In this document: piece after piece, positions 34,716 through 47,953 of the stretch
How positions within the stretch are numbered: the first letter of the stretch is position 1
Layout of the letters: each line of letters begins with the position of its first letter
Assembly (NCBI RefSeq): GCF_009856865.1
Contig: NZ_WVUD01000006.1
Coordinates: 1-64,000 of the forward strand
Reading direction: 5' to 3'
DNA: 64,000 nt
Origin: Solidesulfovibrio aerotolerans
GTDB lineage: Bacteria > Desulfobacterota > Desulfovibrionia > Desulfovibrionales > Desulfovibrionaceae
Made by a program: the position numbers and the translations under genes
Notes under the pieces: model-generated
What the model saw: the letters and a program-made list of their open reading frames with translations, nothing else
Databases searched by the model: none
Told to the model about the DNA's origin: nothing

Positions 34716-35603
34716 ATGGATAACGCGGCCAAGGATCTTGTCATCGTCATTTTGACCGGGCTGTCCGGTTCCGGCAAAAGTACGGCCCTGCGCGTCTTTG
34801 AAGATCTGGGTTTTTTTTGCGTGGACGGCCTGCCCGTCAGCCTCGTGCCCAAACTCATGAACTTGTTCGATGACAAGGGCGGCCAGCGCTATAAGGGCCT
34901 GGCTCTGGGTATGGACGTGCGCCAAGCCGACCTGGATACGGACTGGGGGGCCACCCTGGCCCATATCAAGGTCAAGGACGTTGCACCCCAGATCCTTTTT
35001 TTCGAAGCCGACACCGGCGAGATCATCCGGCGCTACGCCACCACCCGCCGGCCGCATCCTCTGGAAAGCGATCAGCGGGGGCTGGAGCAGGCGGTGCTGG
35101 AAGAGCGCGAGCGCATGCGCCCCCTGCGGGAAGCTGCCGACATGGTGCTCGACACCACCCATTTCACCATCCATGACCTGCGGCGCAAGTTGCAGGAAAA
35201 ATGGGCCTCCATCCGGCCCACCGCCGGCACGCTCAAGGTCCACGTCATGAGTTTCGGTTTCAAGTACGGGCCGCCGTCTGAAGCCGATATGGTTTTTGAT
35301 CTGCGCTTTTTGCCCAACCCGTATTTCAACAAGGATTTGCGGGAACACACCGGCAAGGAGGCGGCCGTTCGCGACTACGTGCTGGCCGAAGATCCGGGCC
35401 GGGAGTTTATCCGGCGCCTCAACGAATTTCTCCTCTACCTTCTGCCGCTCTACGCCAAGGAAGGCCGCTTCCGCCTGACCCTGGCCTTTGGCTGCACCGG
35501 CGGCCGGCACCGTTCGGTGGCTGTGGCCGAGTCCGTCTTTGACACGCTGTCCAAGGCTGGCTACAATATTTCGCTTGAACATCGACATATTGAACGCGGC
35601 TAG
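34716..35603 (+). CDS. rapZ: RNase adapter protein / nucleotide-binding regulator
   Basis: The 295-residue protein has a Walker A motif GLSGSGKST near the N-terminus, the LDTTHFTIHDLRR region, and the conserved C-terminal RNA-binding part (DMVFDLRFLPNPYF, and FGCTGGRHRSVAVAE). In enteric bacteria RapZ delivers GlmZ to RNase E and so controls glmS; in other phyla only the ATP-binding fold is established. Here it is between ptsN and a mannose-type PTS. Confidence 0.95.
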   Translation: MDNAAKDLVIVILTGLSGSGKSTALRVFEDLGFFCVDGLPVSLVPKLMNLFDDKGGQRYKGLALGMDVRQADLDTDWGATLAHIKVKDVAPQILFFEADTGEIIRRYATTRRPHPLESDQRGLEQAVLEERERMRPLREAADMVLDTTHFTIHDLRRKLQEKWASIRPTAGTLKVHVMSFGFKYGPPSEADMVFDLRFLPNPYFNKDLREHTGKEAAVRDYVLAEDPGREFIRRLNEFLLYLLPLYAKEGRFRLTLAFGCTGGRHRSVAVAESVFDTLSKAGYNISLEHRHIERG

Positions 35604-35679
35604 CGGATGGACGGAGACTGCCTGGGCTGTCCGGCAATCGTAGTTTGAAGATGGAGCGCACGCTCCGGGATGTTACCTT

Positions 35680-36117
35680 ATGAATGCTCAGTCCCGAACG
35701 GACACGCCGGTAGGCGTGGTGGTCGTCACCCACACCGACTATGGGTCGCGGCTCATTGCTGCAGCGGAATTCATCCTTGGCCCGCAGGAATTCTGCCAGG
35801 CGGTCAGCGTCGATATGACCAAAGCCGTGGACGAAACCCTGGTGGCGTTAAAGACTGCCATCAAGGAAACCGACCGGGGCGGTGGAGTTCTCATTCTCAC
35901 CGACATGTTCGGCGGCACGCCGACCAACATGAGCCTGTCGCTTTTGGCTTCAGGCCACCTGGAAGTGCTCACCGGCGTCAATCTGCCCATGTTGATAAAA
36001 ATTCTCGGTTCCCGGACCAAGGCCCTGGAAACCCTGGCTGTGGAAGCCAAGCAGGCCGGTTGCCAGGGCATCGTGGTGGCCGGTGAGGTGTTGCGCAAAA
36101 AGGTGGCCGAGGGCTAG
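35680..36117 (+). CDS. PTS system mannose/fructose-family IIA component
   Basis: The 145-residue protein is an EIIA-Man type domain: GVVVVTHTDYGSRLIAAAEFILG has the phospho-His near residue 18, and ILTDMFGGTPTNMSLSLL is typical. It would accept phosphate from HPr and pass it to the IIB protein encoded 2 bases downstream. Confidence 0.92.
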   Translation: MNAQSRTDTPVGVVVVTHTDYGSRLIAAAEFILGPQEFCQAVSVDMTKAVDETLVALKTAIKETDRGGGVLILTDMFGGTPTNMSLSLLASGHLEVLTGVNLPMLIKILGSRTKALETLAVEAKQAGCQGIVVAGEVLRKKVAEG

Positions 36118-36119
36118 CC

Positions 36120-36581
36120 ATGGCCTTTGTGCGCATCGACAACCGCCTTGTGCACGGCCAGATTATCGAAACCTGGCTGCCGTTCACCCTGGCCCGCCGG
36201 ATTGTGGTGGTCAACGACGCCCTGGCCGCCGATCCGCTGCGCCAGGAAATCATGTCCCTGGCCATTCCGGCCGGGGTGGACATCGTGTTTTTAGCTGTGG
36301 CCGCACTGGCCGGTTATTGCAATCACGCCCCCTTGGATATTGGCGAGGCGCTCATCCTTTTTTCCAACTGCCGCGATGCCCAGGCCGCCTACGAACACGG
36401 CTTCGATTTTGCCAATCTCAATCTTGGCAATCTCCATTATGCCCCGGGAAAACGCCAGGTCTGCCCCCATGTGGCGCTGTCCCAGGAGGACGAATCCTGC
36501 CTGGATTTCTTCCGGGACAAGGGCGTGCGTCTGGATTATCGTTGCGTGCCGGGCGACCCGGCCCAGCCGCGTTCGGTCTGA
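36120..36581 (+). CDS. PTS system mannose/fructose/sorbose-family IIB component
   Basis: The 153-residue protein starts with FVRIDNRLVHGQIIETWLP, which contains the phospho-His (about residue 14) of EIIB-Man. It fits the usual IIB length. It is linked to IIA by a 2-base gap and to the split IIC gene 183 bases downstream. The sugar is unknown. Confidence 0.92.
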   Translation: MAFVRIDNRLVHGQIIETWLPFTLARRIVVVNDALAADPLRQEIMSLAIPAGVDIVFLAVAALAGYCNHAPLDIGEALILFSNCRDAQAAYEHGFDFANLNLGNLHYAPGKRQVCPHVALSQEDESCLDFFRDKGVRLDYRCVPGDPAQPRSV

Positions 36582-36764
36582 CGACCCGCGCGTCGCCCGG
36601 CTGTCCGACGGGGCTGTCGGCCAGGGCGGATTGTACCGTTTGAGCGCCTCCAGGATGCAATCGCCCATTCGAGTCCGACGGATTTGCCAGCCGGGGCGGA
36701 TTGCCAGGAGCGTCTGGATGTGCGGCACACGCCAAACCGTTTTGTTGCAAGCGAGACACCTGCC

Positions 36765-37456
36765 ATGACCCATCAGGCCGACATCTTCCTTTACGTCCTG
36801 GGCGTCGCTTTTTTTTTGTCCTTTTCTCTGCCTTCCGTTTTGCCGTAAACGCGGCCCTGCTTGAGCGGCCGCTCATCATCGGTTTTTTCTGGGCCGCCTG
36901 CCAGGGCGATCTGGAAGGGACCATGCGGCTGTGTATTTTTTACGAACTCTTCTGGCTCGACGCCATCCCGGCCGGGACGCAGATCCCGCCCAACGCCGCT
37001 GCCGCCACCCTGGCCGGCCTCTCCCTTATGCACGTCTATTCCCTGTCCACCCCGGCCGAGGCCTTGTTCGTGGCTGCGGGCACTTCCATTCTGGCCCGGC
37101 TGTTTGCGGCCTTGGAAGGGGCGCAACGGGTGGTGGAGAACATTGTTTTTTCCCGATACGCTGCGGCCCGCCAGCGCCAGCGCGCCCCTTTTCAACCGGG
37201 TCGGCTTGTCCGGCGGGCGTTGGTGAATATGGTCCTCATCCAGGGTGTGGCCTTTAGCGTGGCCCTGGCTGCGCTGGTTGCACTTTTTGCCGTGGCCCTG
37301 CCCCCGGTTTGGCCGTATCTGGCTTCGTCCAAGGCCACCTGGGGGCAGTTATGGATTCTGGGCAGCCTGGGGGCTGTCCTTTCCCTGCGCTATCGGCCGG
37401 CTTATGTGACCCTGGCCGGCGGCATGGGCGTGGCCGTTGCCTGGCGGTTTTTTTAA
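36765..37456 (+). CDS. PTS mannose-family IIC component, split by a frameshift at a T9 run
   Basis: ATG 36765 begins MTHQADIFLYVLGVAFF in one frame, which stops at 36848. The -1 frame continues VLFSAFRFAVNAALLERPLIIGFFW to 37456, with the membrane helices and GDLEGTMRLCIFYELFWLDAIPAGTQIPPN of EIIC. The switch is inside nine T residues at 36809-36817, where a -1 slip gives a seamless protein of about 230 residues. No alternative ATG exists in the second frame. It may be a pseudogene, a phase-variable gene, a recoded gene or a sequencing error. No IID gene follows. Confidence 0.7.
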
Positions 37457-37693
37457 GCCTTGTATGACGGCCGTCCAACCATCCGCGGTTTCAATGGGCG
37501 TGGCGTTGCCTAGCGGTTTTTCCAGCCTGCGGCGGCGTTTGTCCCGAGGCAGCCGCCAGACGGTCGGAAAAAAGGCATCCCCGGCCAGGGGTTTTGACTT
37601 GGCAAGGGGTGGATTATGGGATATTATTCACAAGTTTTAAATGCGAACGCCGACCCGACTGGGTCTTTAAAAAACCACCTGGAGGAAAAGAGT

Positions 37694-38614
37694 ATGTCCG
37701 TTTACGTGGTTGGTCACAAAAACCCGGATACCGATTCCGTCGCCGCCGCCATTGCCGTGGCTGATCTCATGAACAAGTCCAAGGCCATGGGTGCCATTGC
37801 GGCGGCCCAGGGTCCGCTGAACCCCGAGAGCGCTTTCGTGCTTGAGAAGTTCGGCGTGGCTGCTCCTGAGATCGTCACCGACGCCACCGACAAAAAGATC
37901 ATCCTGGTTGACCACTCCGACCTGGCCCAGAGCCTGGAGAACCTGTCCAAGGGCGAGCTCGTCGGCATCTACGATCACCACAAGCTCGGCGATGTGACCA
38001 CCCCCAATCCTCTGGACATCATCGTCAAGCCCGTCGGCTGCTCCTGCACCGTGGTCAAGATGATGTACGACTGCGCCAAGGTGGAGATCTCCAAGCCCAT
38101 GGCCGGCATCATGCTGTGCGCCATCCTGTCCGACACCGTCATGTTCAAGTCCCCGACCTGCACCCCGGAAGACAAGGCCGCTGTTGAAGCGCTGGCCAAG
38201 ATCGCCGGCGTGACCGACACCATGGGTCTGGGCGTTGAAATGTTTAAGGTCAAGTCGGCCGTCGGCGGCACCCCGGCCAAGGATCTCGTTTTCCGCGACT
38301 ACAAGGACTTCGACATGGGCGGCAAAAAGATCGGCATCGGCCAGCTCGAAGTGGTCGACCTGTCCATCCTCGAGCCGGTCAAGGCCGATCTGCTGGCCGA
38401 GTGCAAAAAGGTCAAGGCTGATGGCCGCCACAGCGTTTTCCTGCTGCTCACGGACATCATGAAGGAAGGTTCCGAGATGCTGATCGTCTCCGACGATCCC
38501 AGCTACGTGACCAAAGCCTTTGGCGTCGAAGTCAAGGGCGACTCCGTGTGGCTCGACGGCGTGCTGTCCCGCAAAAAGCAGGTCGTTCCGCCTTTCGAAA
38601 AGGCTTTCGCCTAA
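37694..38614 (+). CDS. ppaC: Manganese-dependent inorganic pyrophosphatase (DHH family)
   Basis: The 306-residue protein from ATG 37694 (TGGAGG upstream) has the DHH-family motifs HKNPDTDSVAAA, DHSD, and DHHKLGD and the C-terminal DHHA2 domain with the SRKKQVVPP end. It hydrolyses pyrophosphate. In sulfate reducers this pulls ATP sulfurylase forward, so it is central to energy metabolism. It is followed by a strong terminator. The upstream gap after IIC is 237 bases. Confidence 0.97.
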   Translation: MSVYVVGHKNPDTDSVAAAIAVADLMNKSKAMGAIAAAQGPLNPESAFVLEKFGVAAPEIVTDATDKKIILVDHSDLAQSLENLSKGELVGIYDHHKLGDVTTPNPLDIIVKPVGCSCTVVKMMYDCAKVEISKPMAGIMLCAILSDTVMFKSPTCTPEDKAAVEALAKIAGVTDTMGLGVEMFKVKSAVGGTPAKDLVFRDYKDFDMGGKKIGIGQLEVVDLSILEPVKADLLAECKKVKADGRHSVFLLLTDIMKEGSEMLIVSDDPSYVTKAFGVEVKGDSVWLDGVLSRKKQVVPPFEKAFA

Positions 38615-38632
38615 GTCTGTTGGCTTAAACGC

Positions 38633-38669
38633 AAAAAAGGGAGCGGTTTTCGGACCGCTCCCTTTTTTT
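38633..38669. terminator. Intrinsic terminator after ppaC
   Basis: GGGAGCGGT at 38639-38647 pairs with ACCGCTCCC at 38654-38662, followed by seven T residues and preceded by six A residues, so it may serve both the ppaC transcript and the convergent HD-GYP gene. Confidence 0.95.
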
Positions 38670-38713
38670 GTGGGCTGGTGGGGACTGCAACCACAGCTAC
38701 GGCGCAAATGGCC

Positions 38714-40120
38714 TCAGTATTTGATCAGCCCCGAATCAATGACTTCGCGGGCGGCATCCACGGCGTCGGCGTCAAAGGCCGTGCCCCGGTGGCTGGACAG
38801 TTCCGCCAGGGCGGCGTCAGTGCCAAGGGCCGGGCGGTACGGGCGGTTTGATGCCATGGCGTCCAACACGTCGGCCACGGCCAGAATGCGGACCTCGATA
38901 CCAAGATCCGGGGCGGTAAGCCCCTGGGGATAGCCCGTGCCGTCCAGGCGTTCGTGATGGTTGCGCACGGTTTCAGCCACGGGCCAGGGAAAGTTGATGT
39001 CTTTTAAGATTTCGTAGCCCGTGACGGCGTGTTGCTTCATAAACTCCCATTCCAGGCCGACCAGGCGGCCGGGCTTGGACAGGTAGCGCACGGGAACGCT
39101 GATTTTGCCGATGTCGTGAAGCTGCCCGGCCACCCGGATGCCGGCGATGGCGTCTTCGCCCAGGCCCATGCATCGAGCCATGGCCGCAGCCAGCCGGGCC
39201 ACGGTGTCCTGGTGGCTGGCGGTGTAGGAATCGCGGAAGCGCATGGTGGTGGACAGGGATTTGACGGTCTGGTGAAAAAGGGAGCGGGTGTGCTTGAGCG
39301 TGCGGCGCAGCGCCTCCTGGGATTGCCGCCGGTCGGTCACATCTTCCATGGAGCCTTCGTACAGAACCACTGCTCCGTCGCCGTCGCGCACGGCCCGGGC
39401 ATAAATTGACCCCCACAGACGCTGGCCGTCGGTGCGGGCCAGTTCGGTTTCCATGCCCCGCACGACACCGGTCTGGGTGAGGGCGGCGTGGAGAAACTGC
39501 CGGTCTTCGGGGTGGATAAAGATGGCGGCGGCGGCGTCGCCCCGGGCGGTCAGGGCCTGCGGGGAGGCGTAACCAAGCATACGGGCCAGGGCACCGTTGA
39601 CCGTGACGAAGCGTCCGGCCGGGGTCATCTGGAAAAGTCCTTCCACGGCGCGCTCAAAAATGGCGCGGTATTTTTCTTCGGCTTCTGATAAGGCCCAGCT
39701 CGTGCTTTTTTCCTCGGTGATGTCTCGCAAAAAACCGATATAATAGAAATCTCCGGCGGGCGAAGCGGTGCGGTGGGCCGATTCTTCGATCCACAGGACA
39801 AAACCGTCGTTGCAGATGGCCTGATAGCGCTGTCCCGTGATCGAACCCGAGGCGGCCAGTTCGTCGAGTATGGTGCAGCGGACCGTCGGATCAAGGTAGA
39901 ATTGATCCGGGGCAGCGGCCATGGCGGTTAAAAAAGCCGCCGGGTCCGGATACCCGAAAAGATCGGCCATGGCCTGATTGGCCTTGGCAAAAGAGCCGTT
40001 TGCCGCGCGCAGATACACGGGCAGGGGCATATCGTTAAAGAGCAGGGCGCTGGCCTCGGCCACACCGGCACCGGTTTCGGGGCAGTTGAGGGCGAAGGTG
40101 GCGGCAATGTCGGTGGGCAT
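38714..40120 (-). CDS. PAS-PAS-HD-GYP cyclic-di-GMP phosphodiesterase
   Basis: The 468-residue soluble protein has two PAS domains (about 20-140 and 150-270) and an HD-GYP domain with LHDIGKISVPVRYLSKPG and NHHERLDGTGYPQGLTAPDLG. The catalytic HD pair and GYP signature are complete. It should hydrolyse c-di-GMP in response to a small ligand, redox or energy signal sensed by the PAS domains. It lies 5 bases after a CheY-type gene, forming a two-gene unit. Confidence 0.92.
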   Translation of the reverse strand: MPTDIAATFALNCPETGAGVAEASALLFNDMPLPVYLRAANGSFAKANQAMADLFGYPDPAAFLTAMAAAPDQFYLDPTVRCTILDELAASGSITGQRYQAICNDGFVLWIEESAHRTASPAGDFYYIGFLRDITEEKSTSWALSEAEEKYRAIFERAVEGLFQMTPAGRFVTVNGALARMLGYASPQALTARGDAAAAIFIHPEDRQFLHAALTQTGVVRGMETELARTDGQRLWGSIYARAVRDGDGAVVLYEGSMEDVTDRRQSQEALRRTLKHTRSLFHQTVKSLSTTMRFRDSYTASHQDTVARLAAAMARCMGLGEDAIAGIRVAGQLHDIGKISVPVRYLSKPGRLVGLEWEFMKQHAVTGYEILKDINFPWPVAETVRNHHERLDGTGYPQGLTAPDLGIEVRILAVADVLDAMASNRPYRPALGTDAALAELSSHRGTAFDADAVDAAREVIDSGLIKY

Positions 40121-40125
40121 GGTGG

Positions 40126-40491
40126 TCAGCGGATAAAGCGGCGCACAACGGCCACGAGGCTGGCAGGTTCAAAGGGTTTGACGATCCAGCCCGAGGCCCC
40201 GGCAGCCACGGCTTTGTCGCGCAGCGGCCGCTGGGATTCGGTGGTCAGAACCAGGACGGGTGTAAAGCGCGTATCTAAACGGGTGCGTAACTCGCCCAGC
40301 AGTTCGATGCCGCCGATATTGGGCATGTTGATGTCAGTGATGACCATGTCAAAGCCGCTTGATACCTTCTCCAGGGCGTCGGCACCGTCCACGGCTTCGA
40401 CCACGTCGAACCCGGCTTGGCGCAGGGCGCTGGAGACCAGGGAGCGTACGCTTTCAGAGTCGTCAACGGTTAAAATACGCTTATCGGCCAT
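40126..40491 (-). CDS. Single-domain response regulator (CheY-like)
   Basis: The 121-residue receiver has ILTVDDSESVRSLVSSALRQ, the phospho-Asp in MVITDINMPNIGG, the Thr in LVLTTESQ and Lys in GWIVKPFEP. There is no output domain. It resembles CheY proteins controlled by chemotaxis kinases, or a partner of the HD-GYP protein encoded downstream. Confidence 0.9.
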   Translation of the reverse strand: MADKRILTVDDSESVRSLVSSALRQAGFDVVEAVDGADALEKVSSGFDMVITDINMPNIGGIELLGELRTRLDTRFTPVLVLTTESQRPLRDKAVAAGASGWIVKPFEPASLVAVVRRFIR

Positions 40492-40711
40492 TCCTACTCC
40501 TTGCCGGCCAAGCCTTAGAGACTTACTCTAGCCGATAATAGAAGGCATCGAAACCCTTGGCAAGCCTCTCCGACCGTTTGGGGCCGCCAGGGAGCGTCCC
40601 GGTTATTGCGGCCGGGTCGCGTGGACAGGTCGGGTATGGCTGTGTTATGCCTGACGCCTTATACAACCCACGGGCCGATTGGTCCCCATCCGTCCTGCGG
40701 AGGACCCTAGT

Positions 40712-42734
<2,023 letters not shown>

Positions 42735-42745
<11 letters not shown>

Positions 42746-43586
42746 CAGCCAAAGCCTCTGGCGTCTGGGAACTGGGCGGGATATCGATTGCGCCGTCGAC
42801 CGCATCGCCGGCATCGTCAACGTCACCCCGGATTCCTTTTACGACGGCGGCCGCCACGACAGCGTGGCGGCCGCCGTCGCCCATGGTCTGCGTCTGGCCC
42901 AGGAAGGGGCGGACATCCTGGATGTGGGCGGCGAGTCCACCCGGCCGGGGGCGGCACCGGTCCCGGACGCGGCTGAGATAGCCCGGGTCGTGCCGGTCAT
43001 TGCCGCCCTGACCCGGGCGCGGCCCGACCTGCCTGTTTCCGTGGACACCTACCGGGCCGGCTGCGCCGCCGCCGCCCTGCAGGCCGGGGCGGTCATTGTC
43101 AATGACGTGTCGGCCTGTACCTTTGATCCCGGACTCCTGGAACTGGTGGCCGAACGTCGGCCGGGATACGTGCTCATGCACAGCCTGGGCCGGCCCGACG
43201 TCATGCAGCGGGATCCCCGCTATGACGATGTGGTGGCCGAGATTCTGGCCTTTTTCGAAGAAAAACTGGCCATGCTGGTGCGGGCAGGACTTCCGGAAGA
43301 CCATGTGGTCCTTGACCCGGGCATTGGTTTTGGCAAACTGCCCGAGCACAATCTGGCCATCTTGCGCCACCTGGACCGGTTCGCCGTTTTGGGCCGGCCC
43401 ATCTATCTCGGGCTGTCCAACAAATCCTTTTTCGGATCCCTTTTGGCGCTGCCTGTGACCGAGCGCGGAGAGGCTACGGCCGTTGCCTCGGCCCTGTGCG
43501 CCGGCAAGGGTGCACGCATCCACCGTGTGCACGACGTGGCCATGGTCAAAACGGCCCTGCGTCTGGCCGCAAGCCTGGCTGCCTGA
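42735..43586 (+). CDS. folP: Dihydropteroate synthase
   Basis: The 283-residue protein from ATG 42735 has the substrate loops [28 protein letters not shown] and DPGIGFGK, all typical of FolP. It condenses p-aminobenzoate with the pterin diphosphate. It is translated from within the end of ftsH and precedes cdaA, an arrangement also seen in other bacteria. Confidence 0.95.
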
Positions 43587-43618
43587 GGCGGCCGTCGCCG
43601 CCGCAAGTCAGCCGTATC

Positions 43619-44395
43619 ATGGCTATTATGCTAAATTTCTTTGATAATATTCATATTACCTGGCGCGAAATCCTCGATATCGCCGTCGTCACTTTCATTT
43701 TCTACCGCGGTCTGATGCTTATTCGCGGCACCCGGGCCGCCTCGGTGCTGCACGGGTTTTTGCTGCTCATCATTGTCTATTACGTCTCCGGCGAATTCGG
43801 ACTCAACACCCTGCATTGGCTGCTCACCAACTTTTTGGGCTCGATCTTTTTAGTCATCATCATCCTGTTCCAGGCCGACATCCGAAAGGCGCTTTCGTCG
43901 GTGGGCGCGGGGGGATTTTTCCGGTCCCGGCGGCGGGAGTCCGTCAATGAAGCGGCAATAAACGAATGCATTCTGGCGGTCTTTCAGATGGCCCGGGCCA
44001 AGATCGGGGCATTGATCGTCTTTGAGCGCCGGGTGCCCCTGGGCGACTGGATCGAGCGCGGCGTGGAGCTTGGAGCCCGGCCCAGCCGGGAACTGCTCGG
44101 CACCATTTTTTTCCCGGACACCCCCTTGCACGACGGGGCGGTCATTATCCAGGGTGACACCGTGGCCGCTGCCGGCTGCATTTTACCGCTCATTGCCGGC
44201 GTGACCCTGGACGCCAGTCTCGGCACCCGGCATCGGGCGGCCCTTGGCATTACCGAGGAAACCGACGCCTTGGCCGTGGTGGTGTCTGAGGAGCGGGGGG
44301 TGGTGTCGGTGGCCCAGGGTGGCAAACTTGTTTCCCCGGTGGACGAATTGACACTGAAAAACATGCTGTGGAATCTGTCGGCCAAACGCACATGA
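43619..44395 (+). CDS. cdaA: Diadenylate cyclase (c-di-AMP synthase)
   Basis: The 258-residue protein has three N-terminal membrane helices (about 15-75) followed by a DisA_N domain with FPDTPLHDGAVII (DGA) and GTRHRAALGI (RHR), the catalytic motifs. It makes c-di-AMP from two ATP. The start could also be ATG 43628. Its stop overlaps the YbbR start as ATGA. Confidence 0.95.
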   Translation: MAIMLNFFDNIHITWREILDIAVVTFIFYRGLMLIRGTRAASVLHGFLLLIIVYYVSGEFGLNTLHWLLTNFLGSIFLVIIILFQADIRKALSSVGAGGFFRSRRRESVNEAAINECILAVFQMARAKIGALIVFERRVPLGDWIERGVELGARPSRELLGTIFFPDTPLHDGAVIIQGDTVAAAGCILPLIAGVTLDASLGTRHRAALGITEETDALAVVVSEERGVVSVAQGGKLVSPVDELTLKNMLWNLSAKRT

Positions 44396-45288
44396 AACCG
44401 AACTGGCAATACCTCCTGTTGGCCTTGGCCATGGCCCTTTTTTGCTGGTATCTGGTGACCGGCCGGGAAAAGGTTGATACCTGGATGCCCATGCGGGTGG
44501 AGATGACCGGGCTGCCCGAGGATCTCTACATCAAATCCGGTATGGTCGCGACCGTGGACGTGTTGGTGCGCGGGCCGCGCGGCGTGGCCCGCAAAATCGA
44601 CGAGAGTCAGATCGTTTACAGTCTGCATCTCGGCAGGATCGCGGCCGGCAAAAATATCGTCCTTTTTGAGACAAAAAACGTGCCCCTGCCCAAGGTTTAC
44701 GAGGTGGTGGAGATTCGTCCCACCCGGCTGGAACTTGAAGTCGAGCGTCGGGCGGTCAAGACCGTGCCGGTCAAGGTCGTGTTGCGTGCTTCACCGCCGG
44801 ATGGCTTCGCCATGTCGGCGGCGCGGGCGACGCCGGATGCGGTGCGCCTCAGCGGTCCGGCCGGCAAGCTCGACAAAATCACCGAAATTCGCACCCAGCC
44901 CGTGACCCTGCCTCAACCGCCACCAGCCCGTTTCGACGACCGGGTGCCGCTGGATGTGCCGGAGGATCTGGAAGCGACGCCGCCGGCAGTGCAGGTGGTC
45001 ATGGGTTTTACCGCAAAGGAATCGGAGATCACCCTGCGCGCCCCGCTGGCGATAAAAAAGCCCAAAGGCCGCGAGGCGGAAGTCTCCCCCCAAGCCGTGA
45101 CGTTGCGCATCAAGGGTCCGGCAGCCATTGTGGCAGACAAGGATTTCCCGGGATTGGTGGAAGCCACGCTGGAGTTAAAGCCGGACATCGAACCCGGAAA
45201 GTACGAAGCATCCTATCGGGTTAAAATGCCCCAGGGATGCGAACTTATTGAGGCCAAACCCGACAAGGTGTCGCTCACTGTAAAATAA
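44392..45288 (+). CDS. ybbR: YbbR-domain regulator of diadenylate cyclase
   Basis: From ATG 44392 the product has 298 residues, one N-terminal membrane helix ([16 protein letters not shown]) and YbbR repeats on the outside ([20 protein letters not shown] and similar). In Gram-positive bacteria CdaR binds CdaA and adjusts c-di-AMP formation; here the overlap with cdaA and the glmM neighbour give the same trio. Confidence 0.9.
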   Translation: MKPNWQYLLLALAMALFCWYLVTGREKVDTWMPMRVEMTGLPEDLYIKSGMVATVDVLVRGPRGVARKIDESQIVYSLHLGRIAAGKNIVLFETKNVPLPKVYEVVEIRPTRLELEVERRAVKTVPVKVVLRASPPDGFAMSAARATPDAVRLSGPAGKLDKITEIRTQPVTLPQPPPARFDDRVPLDVPEDLEATPPAVQVVMGFTAKESEITLRAPLAIKKPKGREAEVSPQAVTLRIKGPAAIVADKDFPGLVEATLELKPDIEPGKYEASYRVKMPQGCELIEAKPDKVSLTVK

Positions 45289-45316
45289 AGCCAGCCTCAA
45301 CCGACTGGAACGGAAC

Positions 45317-46660
<1,344 letters not shown>

Positions 46661-46669
<9 letters not shown>

Positions 46670-46705
46670 CAGCCGCTGCGCTGACAGCCGCTGCGCTGAC
46701 AGCCG
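46661..46705. repeat. Three perfect 15-bp tandem repeats across the glmM stop codon
   Basis: CTGCGCTGACAGCCG occurs three times without a mismatch and then a partial copy (CTGCGG). The first copy contains the last glmM codons and its TGA; the repeat carries the stop in each unit, so gain or loss of a unit leaves the protein unchanged. Confidence 0.9.
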
Positions 46706-46909
46706 CTGCGGCAGTGGGATCACCGGAAATGTCTTTTGGGACTGGACTTGTGAAAGCAAAGGATTTACCGTCCATTGGTGATGCCGGGAGCCACGGAAAC
46801 GCGTGTTGGCGGCATCATCGGGTGGGTCAATATCCGGACGGCCGGCGCATGGGCGCGGTTCGCCGCCTCCGAAAAATACCGGGCAGTGCGCGCATTCAAG
46901 GAGAAGAGC

Positions 46910-47782
46910 ATGGAAATTAAGAAGGTGGTCATTCCCGTCGCCGGATGGGGTACGCGGTCCTTGCCGGCCACGAAGAACATCCCCAAGGAAATGCTGCCCG
47001 TCTATAACAAACCTGTGGTGCAGTATGTGGTTGAAGAAGCCCAGGCCTCGGGCCTGCAGGATGTGGTCTTCGTCACCAACCGCAACAAGACCATCATCGA
47101 AGATCACTTCGATTACAACCTGACCCTTGAGGATCTGCTCTCCCGCACCGGGAAGACGGAGATGCTTAAAAAGGTCCGGGAAGTGGCGGAAATGGTCAAC
47201 ATCATCTCCGTACGCCAGAAAAAGCAGCTGGGCCTGGGCCACGCCGTGCTGTGCGCCCGCGAGATCTGCAAAAACGATCCCTTTGCCGTCATGGTCGGCG
47301 ACGACCTTATGTTTAGCATGGAGCCGGGCATCAAGCAGCTCCTGACCGTGGCCATGACCGAGCATATGCCGGTCGTCGGCGTCATGGAAGTGCCGCCCCA
47401 CATGGTGTCGCGCTACGGCATCATCGATGGCGAAGAATTTGCTCCGGGCATGTACCGCGTGCGCGATCTGGTGGAAAAGCCCAAAGTCAACGAGGCCCCT
47501 TCGCGTCTGGCCATCGTTGGCCGCTATGTCCTTTTCCCGGATATCTTTTACCATCTGGAGAAGGTGGCTCCGGGGCACGGCGGCGAAATCCAGCTCACCG
47601 ATGCGCTCAAGGGGCTGGCCGGCAACAACCGGTTGCTCGCCGTCAAGATCCAGGGCCAGCGCTTCGACGCCGGCGACTGGGTGGACTATCTCACCGCCAA
47701 CATCTATTTCGCCCTGCACGACGAGGTTTTGCGCGAGTCGCTGGTGCCCCGTCTGCGCGAGTTGCTGCCTTTTGGGAATTAG
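46910..47782 (+). CDS. galU: UTP-glucose-1-phosphate uridylyltransferase
   Basis: The 290-residue protein has the GalU signature VIPVAGWGTRSLPATKNIPKEMLP with the nucleotide-binding loop, VVEEAQASGLQDVVFVTNR, and EIQLTDAL. It makes UDP-glucose for polysaccharides. ATG 46910 has a GGAGAAG ribosome site. Longer upstream frames have no support. Confidence 0.96.
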   Translation: MEIKKVVIPVAGWGTRSLPATKNIPKEMLPVYNKPVVQYVVEEAQASGLQDVVFVTNRNKTIIEDHFDYNLTLEDLLSRTGKTEMLKKVREVAEMVNIISVRQKKQLGLGHAVLCAREICKNDPFAVMVGDDLMFSMEPGIKQLLTVAMTEHMPVVGVMEVPPHMVSRYGIIDGEEFAPGMYRVRDLVEKPKVNEAPSRLAIVGRYVLFPDIFYHLEKVAPGHGGEIQLTDALKGLAGNNRLLAVKIQGQRFDAGDWVDYLTANIYFALHDEVLRESLVPRLRELLPFGN

Positions 47783-47821
47783 GCCGTTCGTCCTGCCCTG
47801 GCAGTGTCCATCGACGTATCG

Positions 47822-47847
47822 CGCCCGGGGGGATCGCCCTCCGGGCG
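47822..47847 (+). terminator. Hairpin after galU
   Basis: CGCCCGG and CCGGGCG form a stem with an inner GGG/CCC extension, then TTTGC ATTT. It lies 40 bases after galU and 107 bases before priA; the T tail is weak, so some read-through is likely. Confidence 0.5.
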
Positions 47848-47953
47848 TTTGCATTTGGACAACGCGTTGCCAGCCGCTGCCGTGCCCAGGGGGCCTGACC
47901 CAGGGGCGCATCCCCCTCAAACGCGCCGCCCTGTCGGGTAAGGACGCCAGCCC

